Source of the DNA: Oenanthe sinensis
Lineage: Eukaryota; Streptophyta; Magnoliopsida; Apiales; Apiaceae
Assembly: GCA_028671895.1 (NCBI GenBank)
Contig: CM053799.1
Location: forward strand, 43,525,455-43,589,454
DNA: 64,000 nt
Reading direction: 5' to 3'
Both the position numbers and the translations under genes were made by a program. The notes below the pieces were generated by a model. It made no database searches and was not told where the DNA came from. It was given only the letters and a program-made list of their open reading frames with translations. Positions 33,701 through 45,587 of this stretch are shown piece by piece (positions within the stretch are counted from its first letter, which is position 1; every line of letters begins with the position of its first letter).

Positions 33701-35615
33701 AGAGATAGACCATTAATTTCAAGTATATATAATCAACGGATATTCTTCTTGTTTCCTTTCAGTTTGCTCCTTCACTATAGAGGTGACAAATGGTACCTTA
33801 TGTTTTTACATTTATTACCCTACTTGCATTATAAACTAATTTTTTGCTTTATGTTATTTTCAGGCATTTTTGGCCTTGTTTCCATGCTCTTTCTATCATT
33901 GCACAAAAACCTGCATATTGTATTTGCGCTATTGTCTTTATTAGTAGGGAGTGCGGGGGTTGCAATAGCTGATGTGACCATTGATGCTTGTGTGGCTCAG
34001 AAAAGTGGCAGTCATCCTTCTCTTGCTGCCGACATGCAAAGTTTATGCTCCCTGAGTTCCTCAATTGGAGCTTTGATAGGATTTTCTATAAGCGGGATAT
34101 TTGTTCATTTGATTGGCCCAAGGGTTCGTTCTATTTTCTAGTTTGATATATGAAATTATGTTAAATTCATCAGGAATCATGTATATACAATATACTTGTA
34201 TCTTCTTGTGCAACAGGGGGTTTACGGATTGCTAACCATCCCAGCAGGGCTTCTGTTAGTTGTTGGCTTTATACTCAAGGAACCCCATACACCTAACTTT
34301 GCATATGGACAGGTACATTTCCTTCTAATTATATATTTACTTCTCATCTTTTGGACTTTGAATTGAATAAAATCCTCTCTCTGTTTTTCTTTTTTTTCTT
34401 TTTTGCTAATTCATAATATCCACTTTGATATCAGGTACATCTAAAATTTCAAGATGCAGCTATTTCCATGTGGAACACACTAAAGTACCCAGATGTGTGG
34501 AGACCATGTTTATATATGTATATATCTTTTGCATTGAGCTTGAACATATATGAAGGCATGTTCTACTGGTACACTGATTCAAAGGATGGCCCAACTTTCT
34601 CTAAGGTATAAATATAAAACTTTTGTTTATAAATTCGATTTACATCTGCCAGACACATCCATATATTATTATAATCAGAAGTGCTACTGTGCATACCTAT
34701 TATCTGAGACCAAATACTATAATCATGAGAAAAATATGTGAAATTTACATTTGAATAGAAATACAGGATTAAGATATATACAAATATACAGTTAGATACT
34801 TGTCTTTGAGACGAGAACCTAATATGATCAGAACAATATAAATATGAGAAAATGTCTCAGATCTTTGGGACATTAATTGATTGTTGGCAAAGGGTAAAAG
34901 ATTGTTTTAGGCACAGTGTGATGTTTGGTTTCTTTAAAGTCATATTCTGGTATTTTTATAAATAACAGAATATATATAACGCTGGTCCTTGAATTAATTG
35001 ATTAAGTTTATGTAGGAGGCAATTGGTTACATGCTTTCAATTGGCTCAGTGGGATCTCTTCTAGGGGCCTTTATGTATCAGTATGGTCTGAAAGATCATC
35101 CATTTAGGAGTATACTCTTCTGGGCGCAATTAGTACTTGGTCTGTCAGGGATGCTTGATTTGGTTCTTGTCTTACGACTAAACTTAAAACTCGGAATCCC
35201 TGACTACTTGTTTGCTGTGATTGATGAAAGTATCTACCGAATGACTGCAACACTAAAATGGATGCCTCTTCTTGTTCTAAGCTCAAAGCTCTGTCCCTCT
35301 GGCATCGAAGGCACTTTCTTTGCCTTGCTTATGTCTATTGACAATGCTGGACTTTTTTCATCGACATGGGGAGGAGGATTGTTGCTTCATCTTACGAAAG
35401 TTACCAGAACCCGTTTTGATAATCTTTGGATTGCCATTATAATACGAAACTTACTAAGATTAGCTCCACTTACATTGCTATTTTTGGTATCAAGGGGTGA
35501 TCCAGCTTCAGCTATTCTTCCATACGAAGCACGAGATGGAAAAGCAGTCGAGGATGTTCCAGATTCGAAGGATATCGAACTTGTATCCCTTGTTAACAGT
35601 TCAGACGGTAGATAG
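30783..35615 (+). CDS. FBT2: Folate-biopterin transporter copy B (BT1/FBT family, FBT2-like), five exons
   Basis: Exons 30783-31149, 33864-34123, 34217-34312, 34435-34605 and 35016-35615 give 497 aa. Each exon is exactly as long as its counterpart in copy A and all splice sites are GT..AG. About 26 residues differ from copy A, spread along the protein; most are conservative (V/M, S/A, I/F, E/D, L/I). The C-terminal cytosolic tail (ILPYEARDGKAVEDVPDSKD..) holds a cluster. The conserved transporter motifs listed for copy A are all intact, and the exon 3 loop reads LKEPHT. No stop or frameshift is present, so both copies look functional. The first intron is enlarged by two insertions. The substrate (folate or pterin) is inferred from family. 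Confidence 0.93.
31728..31929. mobile_element. MITE with long imperfect terminal inverted repeats
   Basis: The left end has TTGGGAACATGACTTTCATT and continues AAATTATGGATT; the reverse complement of the right end has TCGGGAACATGAATTTCATT continuing AAATTCTGGATT, so the inverted repeats exceed 30 bp. The whole ~200-bp element is largely self-complementary. Flanks TCCTTAAG and GCCATAAG match at 6 of 8 positions, a possible 8-bp hAT-type target duplication. Copy A's intron lacks it. Confidence 0.8.
32180..33213. repeat. Large foldback (inverted repeat) carrying a coiled-coil mini-ORF in each arm
   Basis: The left arm 32180-32630 is complementary to the right arm 32740-33213, with a 109-bp spacer at 32631-32739. 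The outer ends are GAGTCCTACAGTAACTC. The arms differ by small indels and a few substitutions. Each arm holds the same ORF, read inward from the arm end: ATG near 32341 (+) and near 33040 (-), both beginning MG.INELQQQVQNLQEVV with hydrophobic heptads. The right-arm copy stops after 52 codons (..EVSNGT), followed in the same frame by an ITEVKSEIAEVKS-type coil; the left-arm copy has a stop and a frameshift. No known family recognised. A transcript through the intron would fold into a ~450-bp hairpin. Confidence 0.9.
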
Positions 35616-35910
35616 ACTCCCAAAACCTCATTATTATCATGGAAGGAAAAAAATGATGGTCCTGTATTCATTAAGCTCTTGACAGTCCATAGCTAAAAGT
35701 TCATAAAGAGTTCAAAATATATTGTTTTACAAGTTCCGGCTTCTAATTCAAGTTGCATCCCACAAAATTACTATAAAATTACCCATGTCAATTGTATTGG
35801 ATGTCGTTGTATTCTTACTGTACACATTTTTTATGATAAAAGAATTCAATAGAATCTGTATGTAGATGCAAATCCTAGTTGGAGCCATTTTCTGATTGTT
35901 TAAGGTCAAT
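35616..35910 (+). other. 3' UTR and end of the duplicated FBT unit, copy B
   Basis: Parallels the copy A downstream region to GTAGATGCAAATCCTAGTTGGAGCC; similarity ends near 35910. ATAAAAG near 35838 may be the poly(A) signal. Confidence 0.5.
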
Positions 35911-37620
35911 TTGGCTCATTTTCGCTAATTTTATAAACCCTAATTTGAAAAACAAGAAACCCTACGTAACATTATTCTTTCTTAAATACAAATGCATTGA
36001 ATATTTTGAAAGCAAAAAACGTGTACTAATCACGAGCATTTGTCGCATTTGTTTCAACGCATACTAGTCATGCATTTTTTTTAGAACGTAATACTGTGCT
36101 GTGTTTATGAATAAACGCTTCTTTATGATGCGTTTTCTAATTGTTTTTTTAAAAAATTAATAAAATAAATAAATTGTCTAAAAGCAGAAAGAGAATAAAC
36201 GTGAGGTTAGGATGCATTGGTGTATAACGTAGGATCATCTTCCGTTTTTACGTGCCATTTAGGCCATTTTTTAAAAATGTTTCATTTAGAATATTTTACT
36301 TTAAAATTGTGTCATGAAGGGTCAAAAGCCATTTATCCAGCAAGCCGTTGAAGAGCATTGTCAAGCGGTTGTTAACTTCAAAAAATAATATTAAATAATT
36401 ATATCTCTCGTACGTTGATTAATAAAATAAGTTAAAAAAGTGATTAAAATATTAAATACGTTTAAGTAGAGTTTGAATTTTAAATATTCTTTACTATCAT
36501 CAATAATTTATTTTGCACGGTACTTCCAAAATTTATGTGAATATTTTTTCAAAAATTATATTCTACATATAATTGGAATAAAATTTTATTATGATAATAT
36601 GGTGGTTGTGACCGTTTTCTGGAGTCATGTTTAAATTTAGTACTTCTAATAAAATATATAATATAATTATATATGATATTAATATAAAAAAAAATTAGAG
36701 AAAAAAATAAATATAAATTAGAAAAATAAAATAATAAAATGTAAATAATAATATATCTAAAATATTTAATTTTATAAAAAAATATAGAAAAATAAATACC
36801 CATAATATTAAATAGAACTAAAAATATTATTAACCGAATAAAATAAAAATAAATTATGGTACCAGTGAAATCGATAATCCCGCTGAATGTTTATTATTAT
36901 TTCACATTAGTTTGTGTGAACCTCCTAATACTCTTCACATTAAAATCAAGTATTTTTTTTAGGATTCAGTATGTGTATACAAAAGTTTATAAATCATATA
37001 AATCATCGTTATTTTTTTTAAAAGAAGGTAAGTTGGCAAGTGCTAATTTATGTAATAAAATAAAAAGAACTTGGATCTCATTGTTTAGGAGTTTAAATTA
37101 ATTGTTAAAAGGTCGGAGGTTCAATTTTACATAAAAAACATGAGTATTCATTTTACGAATTAATGAAGTAACAATAGCTGCTACGAGTAATGCTACATAA
37201 CTCAAAATTAATATCAATTTTTTTTAAAATGACGTGTCATGACATATGTCTTATTTTAATTCGTGGGAGTATATATATGCCCGCGAGATCTCATATTATT
37301 ATAGAAAAATTACCTATTATACACATGACAATTCAATATTTGGGACAACTTTTGGGAATTTTTTGGAATACCTAACATTTTTTTTTGTTATTTTATATTA
37401 AACACCGATGTATCACTAATTTAATGACTATTTTATTAGCTCAATTTATTGTTATATTAGACAAAAAAATATGAAATAAGTAACTTATTTTAAGTTTAAG
37501 GAACCTTAAACGGCCACTATATTAGTAGAAGATAATAGATTATAGGTTGTGACTTCCCAATTTGTTCACTGTGATGGTTTTTTCTTAAATTTATCTATCC
37601 TTCATTCTGCTAGATGCGGC
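35911..37620. other. AT-rich intergenic DNA
   Basis: No supported gene. Open frames such as 36549-36803 are A/T-tract artefacts rich in Tyr, Ile and Phe. The stretch ends at the E1 LTR edge; GCGGC (37616-37620) is the left candidate target duplication. Confidence 0.6.
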
Positions 37621-37729
37621 TGTTGGACCAAATCAAGCCTACTATATTTAATGTACTTATCTTATTGTAACACATTTAGAATTTCTGTATTAGATTTGTA
37701 ACTTAGATACTTTAATGTACTATTGCAGA

Positions 37730-38112
37730 CATGGACGGACCTACGGTCCTAGTCCGAAAAATAAAATAGCATATGTTTAAAATAGAATCCCCTGTTCAAA
37801 TAATATAAATGCCTCTACTAAAATTTAATGAAAAAAATTATATTAAAAATTTGAATTTTTATATTTAAATTCATAATATATTTATTTTAATTTATGGTTT
37901 TTTGAAAAGAAAGAAATTATATTTAATTAAAATAAAAAACTAATAAATATAACAAAATTTTATTTTAAAATACAAATTTTAAATATTTATATATATTTAA
38001 TATTATTTTAAAATTTATATTAATAATATTTATAGGATAGTCGGTCTAAAATTAGATGCTATATATAATTATATAGTGCCCCTACTGAAAAATGATTTTG
38101 GATCCGCCACTG
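37730..38112. mobile_element. hAT-type MITE inserted in the E1 5' LTR
   Basis: 383 bp, ends CATGGACGGA.. and ..TCCGCCACTG (reverse complement CAGTGGCGGA), the CA-type inverted ends of hAT elements. It is flanked by perfect 8-bp duplications ATTGCAGA at 37722-37729 and 38113-38120. The 3' LTR of the same element lacks the insertion (CTATTACAAATAGAAG), which proves the boundaries. No transposase is encoded. Confidence 0.92.
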
Positions 38113-38265
38113 ATTGCAGATAGAAGTATGATCAAATTGTAATTAAAATCAAAGAATAAAGTTTGATAGAAGATTCAAGTTGAATCATGCCTCTAGACAA
38201 AGAAGACTTCTTCAAGAATAAAGAATACAGTCTGAGAATTCTTTTAGGCAAACAGCTGTTCGAGA

Positions 38266-38650
38266 ACTCACCATAATCGAGAAGTCAAAATGTGCAACTG
38301 GTCGAGAAGTCTCAAAATACTCAATGGCTAAGTACTCGATCGAGAAGTGATCATTCGAGAAGTTAAGAAATCGAAGCCATTCGAGAAGTGTAAAAGGTAA
38401 TATACATTCGAGAAGTCCAGTAGGACAAATCGAGAAGTCTAGTAGAACAAATCGAGAAGTTAACAAAGGAAACAATCGAGAAGTCTGGGAAAAGATATCA
38501 ATCGAGAACTCTATGGTAGTAGATCATTCGAGAAGTCTAGTCTAGTCGAGAAGTCATCTTAGTTATATCCAATCGAGAAGTCTAAGCACTCGAGAGGTAA
38601 CAAGTCAATAGGCTGATCGAGAAGTCTCAGAAGTATTCGATCGAGAAGTC
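38266..38650. repeat. TCGAGAAGT oligomer array, E1 5' LTR
   Basis: About 17 copies of (A/T)TCGAGAAGTC or close variants, many 20-26 bp apart, separated by unrelated spacers. It ends with an inverted copy (GACTTCTCGA, about 38648). Lies upstream of the LTR TATA-like box. Confidence 0.9.
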
Positions 38651-39298
38651 TGAGTCATGACTTCTCGAAGAGAGAACAATCGAGTACTCGATTGATTCAA
38701 GAAGCTAAATTCAAGAAGATTTGTAGAAGAATAAGACAAGTGATTTGAAACTCTGTCATGATCAGGATCAGTCAAACCTGTGAAGATAGAGACAAGTCTA
38801 CAAGAAGTTTCAAAGAAGGACAAGACATAAACAGAAGAATAGAATGCAAATGTGATGTACTGTCAAAAGAAAGTGTTAGCTAGAAATAGATAGTGTTCAA
38901 ATGTAAAACATCTTTTATCTATTTCTAATTTTAGCTAACTAATTTATGAAAGCATATGCTAATGAGACATGTTATCTATATAGCCAATGCATAGCTTCAC
39001 AAGTTAGGAACAAGTTAAATATTTTCTAAGTATTCACTCCTTATATCTTTTAAGAACAAGAAGATGAGATTCAAAACAAGAATCTCATATTGTAGCAAAT
39101 TCATTCTAATACAATTAGATTGAAAGTTTAATTTGTGTATCTGATTTATTTCCGCACTACTTGATAAACACTACAAGTTAACACTAGCTACCAAAGAAGA
39201 CAGTTCATCCATTAAACAAATTAGAAGAAGTTCAAAAAGTTTAAACCATACATTTACCCCCGCTCTGTATTGTTTCTGTAGTTCTCATTCCTAACAAG

Positions 39299-39310
39299 TG
39301 GTATCAGAGC
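39299..39310 (+). other. E1 primer-binding site
   Basis: TGGTATCAGAGC, perfect Met-tRNA-type PBS, three bases after the LTR end. Confidence 0.95.
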
Positions 39311-39345
39311 TTGGTTGTTGTCATACAAATAGTACAAAGATCAAG

Positions 39346-41953
39346 ATGAGTTCTTAGAAGCTAAACAATATCAAGATTCCTCCATTTGACAGCGAACACT
39401 TTATACTATGGAAAAAGAAAATGCTAACATTCATCAAGACTGCAAACTACATGTATCTTGAGATCTTGAAGAATAGACCCACATGGCTCCTTCATGCTTG
39501 TAAAACTAGTTTCTGAAACAACCAGTGGCTTAGAGGTAATACCAGCCACATGAGTACCATAAGATCCATCTCAGTACACTGACACAGAAAGAGAGAAAGT
39601 TGCTTTTGACAATAGTGTTATGATCATACTAACTGATTCCATAGACATGGTCATGTATATCAATGTTGACAATTGCACCACTTCCAAGAACATTCGAGAA
39701 ACCATAGAGCTATTATGTAAAGGCATACTGGAAGTAACAGAAAATCAAAGACAACTGTTGATCTCACAATATGAAGCATTTATGTCAAAACCAAATGATG
39801 ACATAACTGAGGTTTTTGAAAGGTTTAACAAACTGATCAATGAACTATAACTATATGGAAAGGTCTATAAGACAAAAGAAAAGAACTTAGAAATTTCTGT
39901 TGACTCTTCCTGAGCACTTGGAACACAAAATTGCTGCTATTAGAGAAGGAAGAGATCGAACAAAACTCCCATTGGAAACTTTGTATGGAATATTAAAGAC
40001 ATATGAACTAGAGTACCTTCAGAAGAAGTCTATTCTAGGAAACAAAGGCAAGATGACAAATGTTTCTAGTGCCCTAATTGTCAAAGAACTAGTGAAGGTG
40101 AAAAAAGTTAATACAAGCCAAAGAATGAAGATTGAGTAAAGTATTGAAAAAGACAAAGAAGAAATATAATCTGTCAAGAGTGAGTCTGAAGATGATTAAT
40201 TCTACACACTTGAAGAGCTTGAAAACATGGACAACAAGTCTGTGGCTTTTATGGCTAAAAAGTTTGGAAACTTGAGGGTTAAGAAAAACAAAAGCTTCAA
40301 ACCAAAACCCAACTTTGGCTCTTCAAGTAAAGGCAAAACTCCTAAGAATAATTTGAAAAGAGGATACAAGAATGGATCTGTTGAAAGGTCAAAGATAAGG
40401 TGTTATAACTATGATGAATTTGGTCACTTTGCCACTGAGTATAGAAAGCCAAAAGTAGCCAGAAAGGACAAAGAATATTTGGAATTGGAAGCCAAGTATG
40501 AAGCCCTGCTGAAAAAGTAGACCGGTAGAACATATATTGTTGAAGGCAAATGCTGAGATGATACTAATGAGGATGAAGAAGAAGAGTATGGGAACTTGGC
40601 CCTCATGGCCAAATCAGATGAAGGAGCATCAACCTCAAAAAGTTAGATACCAATCCTAACCTCTATTGACATGTCAAAATCTCAATATAAGAAAATTGTC
40701 GAAGAATTAAGTGTTGAGATGTTTAAAATTCATACCAGTATGAATGCTGCTTATGAGAAAATTGATAGATTGTTGAAAGATAATGATGAACTGACTGTTA
40801 AGAATGAACACCTAGAACTATCCTTGGTTAACATGCAATCCATGAAACAAGAGAATGAGTATTTCAAGAATAAGATCATTTGCTTAGAACATATTGAAAA
40901 CTTCTTAAGGGATCAAATTTGTGAGAATGAACTGAAAATAAAATCGTATCAAAACTCATCTGTATGAGTACTTAAAGAATAAGATCATTTGCTTAGAACA
41001 TATTGAAAACTTCTTAAGGGATCAAATTTGTGAGAATGAACTGAAAATAAAATCGTATCAAAACTCATCTGTAGTATTACAAGAGTTTCATGAGAAACAC
41101 CGTAAAATTCTAAGGTTGGATTTGGGTTTGACTATGACACTTTTAAAAAGAAAAAGTCTATGTCAACAAAAGGCAAGAAAACTAAAGTCCGTGGTAATCC
41201 TCACATTTTGAAAAATGTTAAGGCTTCAAGTTTTAAGAAAGCAACTGTTGAGTTTGATGAAGTCAGCATGGTCATCAAACAACAGTTGAATGATGAGGAT
41301 GAACTAAAGGCTAAGAATGATGTGCCTTGTGTTGAAGTTGAAGAACAAACAGTCAAGGCCAAGTCCACCTCTGTTAAGATTGAAAGAAAGGAAAATGTCT
41401 AAAAAAATGACACCATGCATGCTAAGAAGGAAAAGGAATATAGAAATGGTAAAATATGCATCAACAAACACACCAATTATGCACTTATTCACAATGCTCC
41501 AAGGAAGATTTGTAAAAACTGTGGTTCAACAAATCACCTTACTCATGTGTGAAAGAAACATGTTGTTGAAAATGCTGAATTTTCTTGTGGTTATGTTAAA
41601 CCTTTAATGCATGATAATCATAAATTATGTGACAAATTTGATTGTATGCCATGCAATCTGAATGTTATGAATACTTGCTTTAGATTAAGGAAATAGTTTG
41701 TTAAACATGCATCAGTCAAAATGTGAACAACAAAACTACTAGACCTAAATCTGCTAGTCCAATTAAAGGAAGAAAACACTCCATGTCACCTAGAAATGCA
41801 TCTAGCTCAGGAAGCACTAACCAAGCTAGGAATCAAAACCATAAAAAGGAGATTATGCATGATAAAGTGACTAGGACTGTTAGCAAGAAGAATGATATTC
41901 ATATGACTAAGCATAAATGACCCAACCTAGTTTGGGTACCAAAGAAAACTTGA
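39346..41953 (+). pseudogene. E1 gag, broken
   Basis: ATG at 39346 with a TAG at codon 4, then LNNIKIPPFD. The UBN2-type core is 39620-40139 (EVFERFNKLINEL, LPEHLEHKIAAIREGRDRTK). The first zinc knuckle near 40400 reads CYNYDEFGHFATEY, with the second and fourth zinc residues changed to Tyr. Coiled coil follows at 40671-40967; a 109-bp tandem duplication at 40857-41074 shifts the frame. A second CxxC-H region, CKNCGSTNHLTHV, lies near 41515. The C-terminus NLVWVPKKT ends in TGA at 41951; pol then opens in the -1 frame. Confidence 0.88.
40857..41074. repeat. 109-bp tandem duplication in E1 gag
   Basis: The stretch GAATAAGATCATTTGC..CTCATCTGTA occurs twice with an offset of 109 bp. Because 109 is not a multiple of three it breaks the gag frame. 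Confidence 0.93.
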
Positions 41954-41979
41954 TATTATTTTAATTGCAGGGCACAGGT

Positions 41980-43500
41980 AAGAAGAAGAAGGTTATGTGG
42001 ATCTTGGACAGTGGATGCTCAAGACACATGACTGACGACAAATTCCTGCTGTCACAATTCAAGGAAGAGACTGGCCCAATGTGACCTTTGGAGACAACAA
42101 CATTGGTTTCACTATGTGATATGATAAATTGATTCATGGAAATATTGTCATTGAATTTGTAGCTTTGGTAAATGTTTTAAAGCACAATTTGTTGAGCATT
42201 ACTCAATTCTGCAACAAAGACTTGAAGGTGGAGTTTGATAAAGAAATGTGCCCTATATCTCACAGAAAAAATAAAAAAGTTGCTCTATATGGAGTAAGGA
42301 AAGGAAGCTTGTTTGTAGATGACTTGGACTCTACAACCAAGGATAAAATATGTTGTTTCTATACCAAAACATCTGAAAGAGAAAGTTGGCTTTGGCACAT
42401 GAGGCTGTTTCACTTGAACTTCAAGAATCTCAATTCTCTAGTCAAAAGAGAATTAGTAAAGGACTTGCCCTCACTTGAATTCTGCATAGAAGGATTGTGT
42501 GAGGCATGTCAAAAAGGAAAAATGAAGAGGTCAAGTCACAGAAGCAAAGAATTCACTTCAATCACAATGCCTCTACAACTAATTCACATGGACCTTTTTG
42601 GACCAGTGAATGTCATGTCAATGTCCAAAAAGAGATATGCACTTGTCATGGTGGATGATTTTTCCAAGTATACATGGGTGGAATTTCTGCACTTAAAAGA
42701 TGAAACTCCTGAGCTTATTATTGAAAATATAAAGAGACTGGATAAAGGCCTAACACATGTTGTGGCTATAAGGAGTGACAATGGAACATAATTTAAAAAT
42801 GCTACATTAAGTGAATTTTGCAAAGAAAATGGAATTACTCACTAATTCTCATCTCCAAGAACTCCACAACAAAATGGAGTTGTTGAGAGGAAAAATAGGA
42901 CTTTAATTGAAGCTACAAGGACCATGTTAGAAGAAGCTAGTCTATCAACAAACGTTTGGGCTGAAGCTGTCAAGACTGCATGTTACAGTCAAAATAGGAC
43001 AATCATCAAAAAACCTGTTGGAAAGACTCCTTATCTTATCATGACAAATAGAAGACTATCTGTAAAGCATATACATTGTGTTTGGTGCAAAATGCTTTGT
43101 TCTCAAACATGATGCTGGCCATCTAGGAAAATTTTAAGTCAAAACATATGAATGAATCTTTGTAGGATACTCTTTGGATAAAATTGTCTATAGAGTATAT
43201 GTGATTGATCATCAAAAAGTGATGGAAAGCACAAATGTAACTTTTGATGACTTCAAGTTTCCTACCACGAGTGTTGAAGGAGAAAAATGTGATACTTTGA
43301 GATTTGGAAATGAAATGGAAATGGAAGCATCTGAAAATGAAAAAGATGACAATGCACATGAAGGCTGACATGTGGAAATTACACATGATATAAATGAAGA
43401 GAGAAAGAATGATGATTTCAGTCACATACAACTTGAGAATTCTACACACAACCCTATCATTCATTCAGGGGAGCTTCTCAAGGATCAACAACAAATGTAA
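41980..43500 (+). pseudogene. E1 protease and integrase, broken
   Basis: Protease: WILDSGCSRHMTDD at about 41998-42040, with the intact DSG active site. Open frame 42129-42791 (220 aa) then covers the pre-integrase region (LKHNLLSITQF), the zinc region (WHMRLFHLN, CIEGLCEACQKGK, i.e. HHCC-like) and the integrase core with HMDLFGPVNVMSMSKKRYA, MVDDFSKYTW and IRSDNGT, giving the two catalytic Asp regions. After a stop the Glu region PQQNGVVERKNR lies at about 42862-42900, then WAEAVKTACYSQNRT and VTFDDFKFP. Integrase inserts the DNA copy into the genome. Confidence 0.9.
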
Positions 43501-43750
43501 ATAACCTAAATTAGGAAGAAGAAAGTTCAAATGCAAAATGTGTGGCTTATGAAACAAAATAGAATAGAGTTCACACTGCAGATCAAATTATACAAAATCC
43601 TGATGAAGGTGTGAGAATAAGAAGGGAAACCATAAATGAATGTTTGTATGCTTGCTTTCTTTCTGAAAATGAACCTAGAAAGATTGAAGAAGTATTATTG
43701 GATCTAGACTGGAATGTTGATAATATGAGAGAAATAATGTTTGGGAATTA

Positions 43751-45181
43751 GTGCCACCTCTAAAAGATAGATCAATTATTGGCACTAAATGGGTTTATAG
43801 AAACAAAATGGATGAACATGGAATTGTCATAAGAAACAAGGAAAGGTTGGTTGCAAAAGGATATTCACAAGAGGAAGGCATTAACTATGATGATATTTTT
43901 GCTTATGTTGCAAGATTAGAAGCAATAAGGATTTTTCTAGCCTTTGCAACTTATTCAAATTTTAAATTCTATCAAATGGATGTCAAGAGTGCATTTATAA
44001 ATGGTGAATTGGAAGAAGAGGTTTATGTTCAACCACCCCCTGTCTTTGAAGATTTCAAATTTCCTGATTTTGTCTACAAACTCCTCAAATCATTGTATGG
44101 ACTTAAACAAGCCCCTATATCATGGCATGACACTCTGTCAAAGTTTCTACTGAAGAATCATTTCACTAGAGTAACAATTGATAATACTCTCTTTTACAAA
44201 AATCATGGTGATGACATTATTCTAGTTCAAATTTATGTGGATGATATCATTTTTGGTTCTACAAATAAAAAACTGTGTCAAAGATCCTCAAAGCTCATGC
44301 AGAGTGAATATGAAATGAGCATGATGGGAGAGCTCAATTATTTTCTAGGCCCTCAAATAATTCAAAGAACAGATGGCATCTTCATAAGTCAAACCAAGTA
44401 CATTAATGACTTGCTAAAAAGGTTTGATATGCAAGATTGCTCACCTGCAAAAACTCCAATGTCTAAAACTATCAAACTTGATGAAGATAAGAAAGGAAAG
44501 AGTATATACATGAAGACCTATAGAGGAATGATTGGATCTCTACTATACTTAACCGCTACTAGGCCAGACATCATATTCTCTACATGTTTGTGTGCAAGGT
44601 TTCAGGCCAATCCAAAGGAATCTCATCTCATTATTGCCAAGTGAATTCTGAGATATCTCAAAGGAACAACACAGATGGGATTATGATACCTAAAGGAAAC
44701 AGGATTCAACCTAGTTGGAAATTCTGATCCTGATTTTGTTGGATGCAGAGTTGATAGAAAGAGCACCTCTTGAAGTTGTCAATTCCTTGGACATAGATTA
44801 GTGTCATGGTATAACAAAAAGCAACAATTAGTTTCAACTTCCACAGCTGAGGCTGAATATATAGCTGCTGGAAGTTGTTGTGCTCAAATGCTTTGGATAA
44901 GAAATCAACTAAGGGACTATGGACTAGTCTTGGAGAGAATTCCTATCATATGTGACAACACTAGTGCCATATCCATTGTTACAAATCCAGTTAATCATTC
45001 AAAGACAAAGCACATTAATATAAGGTACCATTTCATAAGGGAACATTCAGAAAATGGTGTAATTAAATTATTCTATGTTCCTACACAAAAACAGTTGGCT
45101 GATATATTTACTAAACCACTAGATGAAGCCACCTTTAACAGGTTGGTTAGTGAAATTGAAATGTTAAACTCTTCTGGCTAG
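43751..45181 (+). pseudogene. E1 reverse transcriptase and RNase H, nearly intact
   Basis: Open frame 43751-44644 (297 aa): IIGTKWVYRNKMDE, RLVAKGYSQEEGINYD, DVKSAFINGELEEEVYV, LYGLKQAP, the catalytic YVDD (44234-44245), GELNYFLG, TYRGMIGSLLYLTATRPDI. Two stops follow, at about 44642 and 44772. RNase H then runs at 44801-45181: STAEAEYIAAGSCCAQ, ICDNTSAISI, TKHINIRYHFIREH and ADIFTKPLDEATF, ending at TAG 45181. This is the best preserved pol region in the window, but the stops block a full polyprotein. Confidence 0.9.
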
Positions 45182-45587
45182 TGGCTAAATAAATATATCT
45201 CACCAACTGTTACAATAATTACTTCACAGACATGAATTCTCAATTATTTATCTAAGTGAAATAAACTGGTGTATATTTATAAATACACCAGTCATATTGT
45301 TGTATATTGCTTTTAAAAAATCAAAATCAAATTGTAGCTTGGAACTATTTCTTTGTTCTAAGTAAATCTGAAAAAAATTATTATACTTACGTATTTTTAA
45401 ATAACAAGTGTGTTATTCAATTCTACAGGAATATTTAACAAATACATTTTTAATCCTAGATTAAATAAATTTAATTTAAATTTAATCTAAAAAATGTGTT
45501 TGACAAATTTTTTATTTTATTTTCCAAGTGAAAATAGAATAATCTTTCAAAAATTGGAATTTGTGATTAATTTGTCATTCCTTTCTG

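Larger units (their letters stand above)
31150..33863 (+). other. Intron 1 of FBT copy B, enlarged by two insertions
   Basis: 2714 bp, donor GTAATG and acceptor TTTTCAG. Apart from a MITE (31728-31929) and a foldback (32180-33213) it aligns with intron 1 of copy A, with deletions. Confidence 0.85.
37621..39296 (+). mobile_element. E1 5' LTR (with a hAT MITE inside)
   Basis: Starts TGTTGGACCAAATC and ends TTCCTAACA. It is 1676 bp, or about 1285 bp without the MITE and its target duplication. Contains about 17 TCGAGAAGT-type repeats at 38266-38650. A TATA-like CTATATAGCC near 38974 follows the array, as in the 3' LTR. Confidence 0.9.

Noticed and set aside
36549..36803. 84-codon minus-strand open frame
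   Set aside because: Tyr/Ile/Phe runs from an A/T-rich tract; no motif.
38266..38650. Regularly spaced short repeats that look CRISPR-like
   Set aside because: Repeats are only 9-11 bp and imperfect, spacers vary in length, there are no cas genes, and the array lies inside an LTR duplicated at both ends of a plant retrotransposon.
39299..39310. tRNA-related sequence
   Set aside because: It is a primer-binding site complementary to a tRNA 3' end, not a tRNA gene; no cloverleaf around it.
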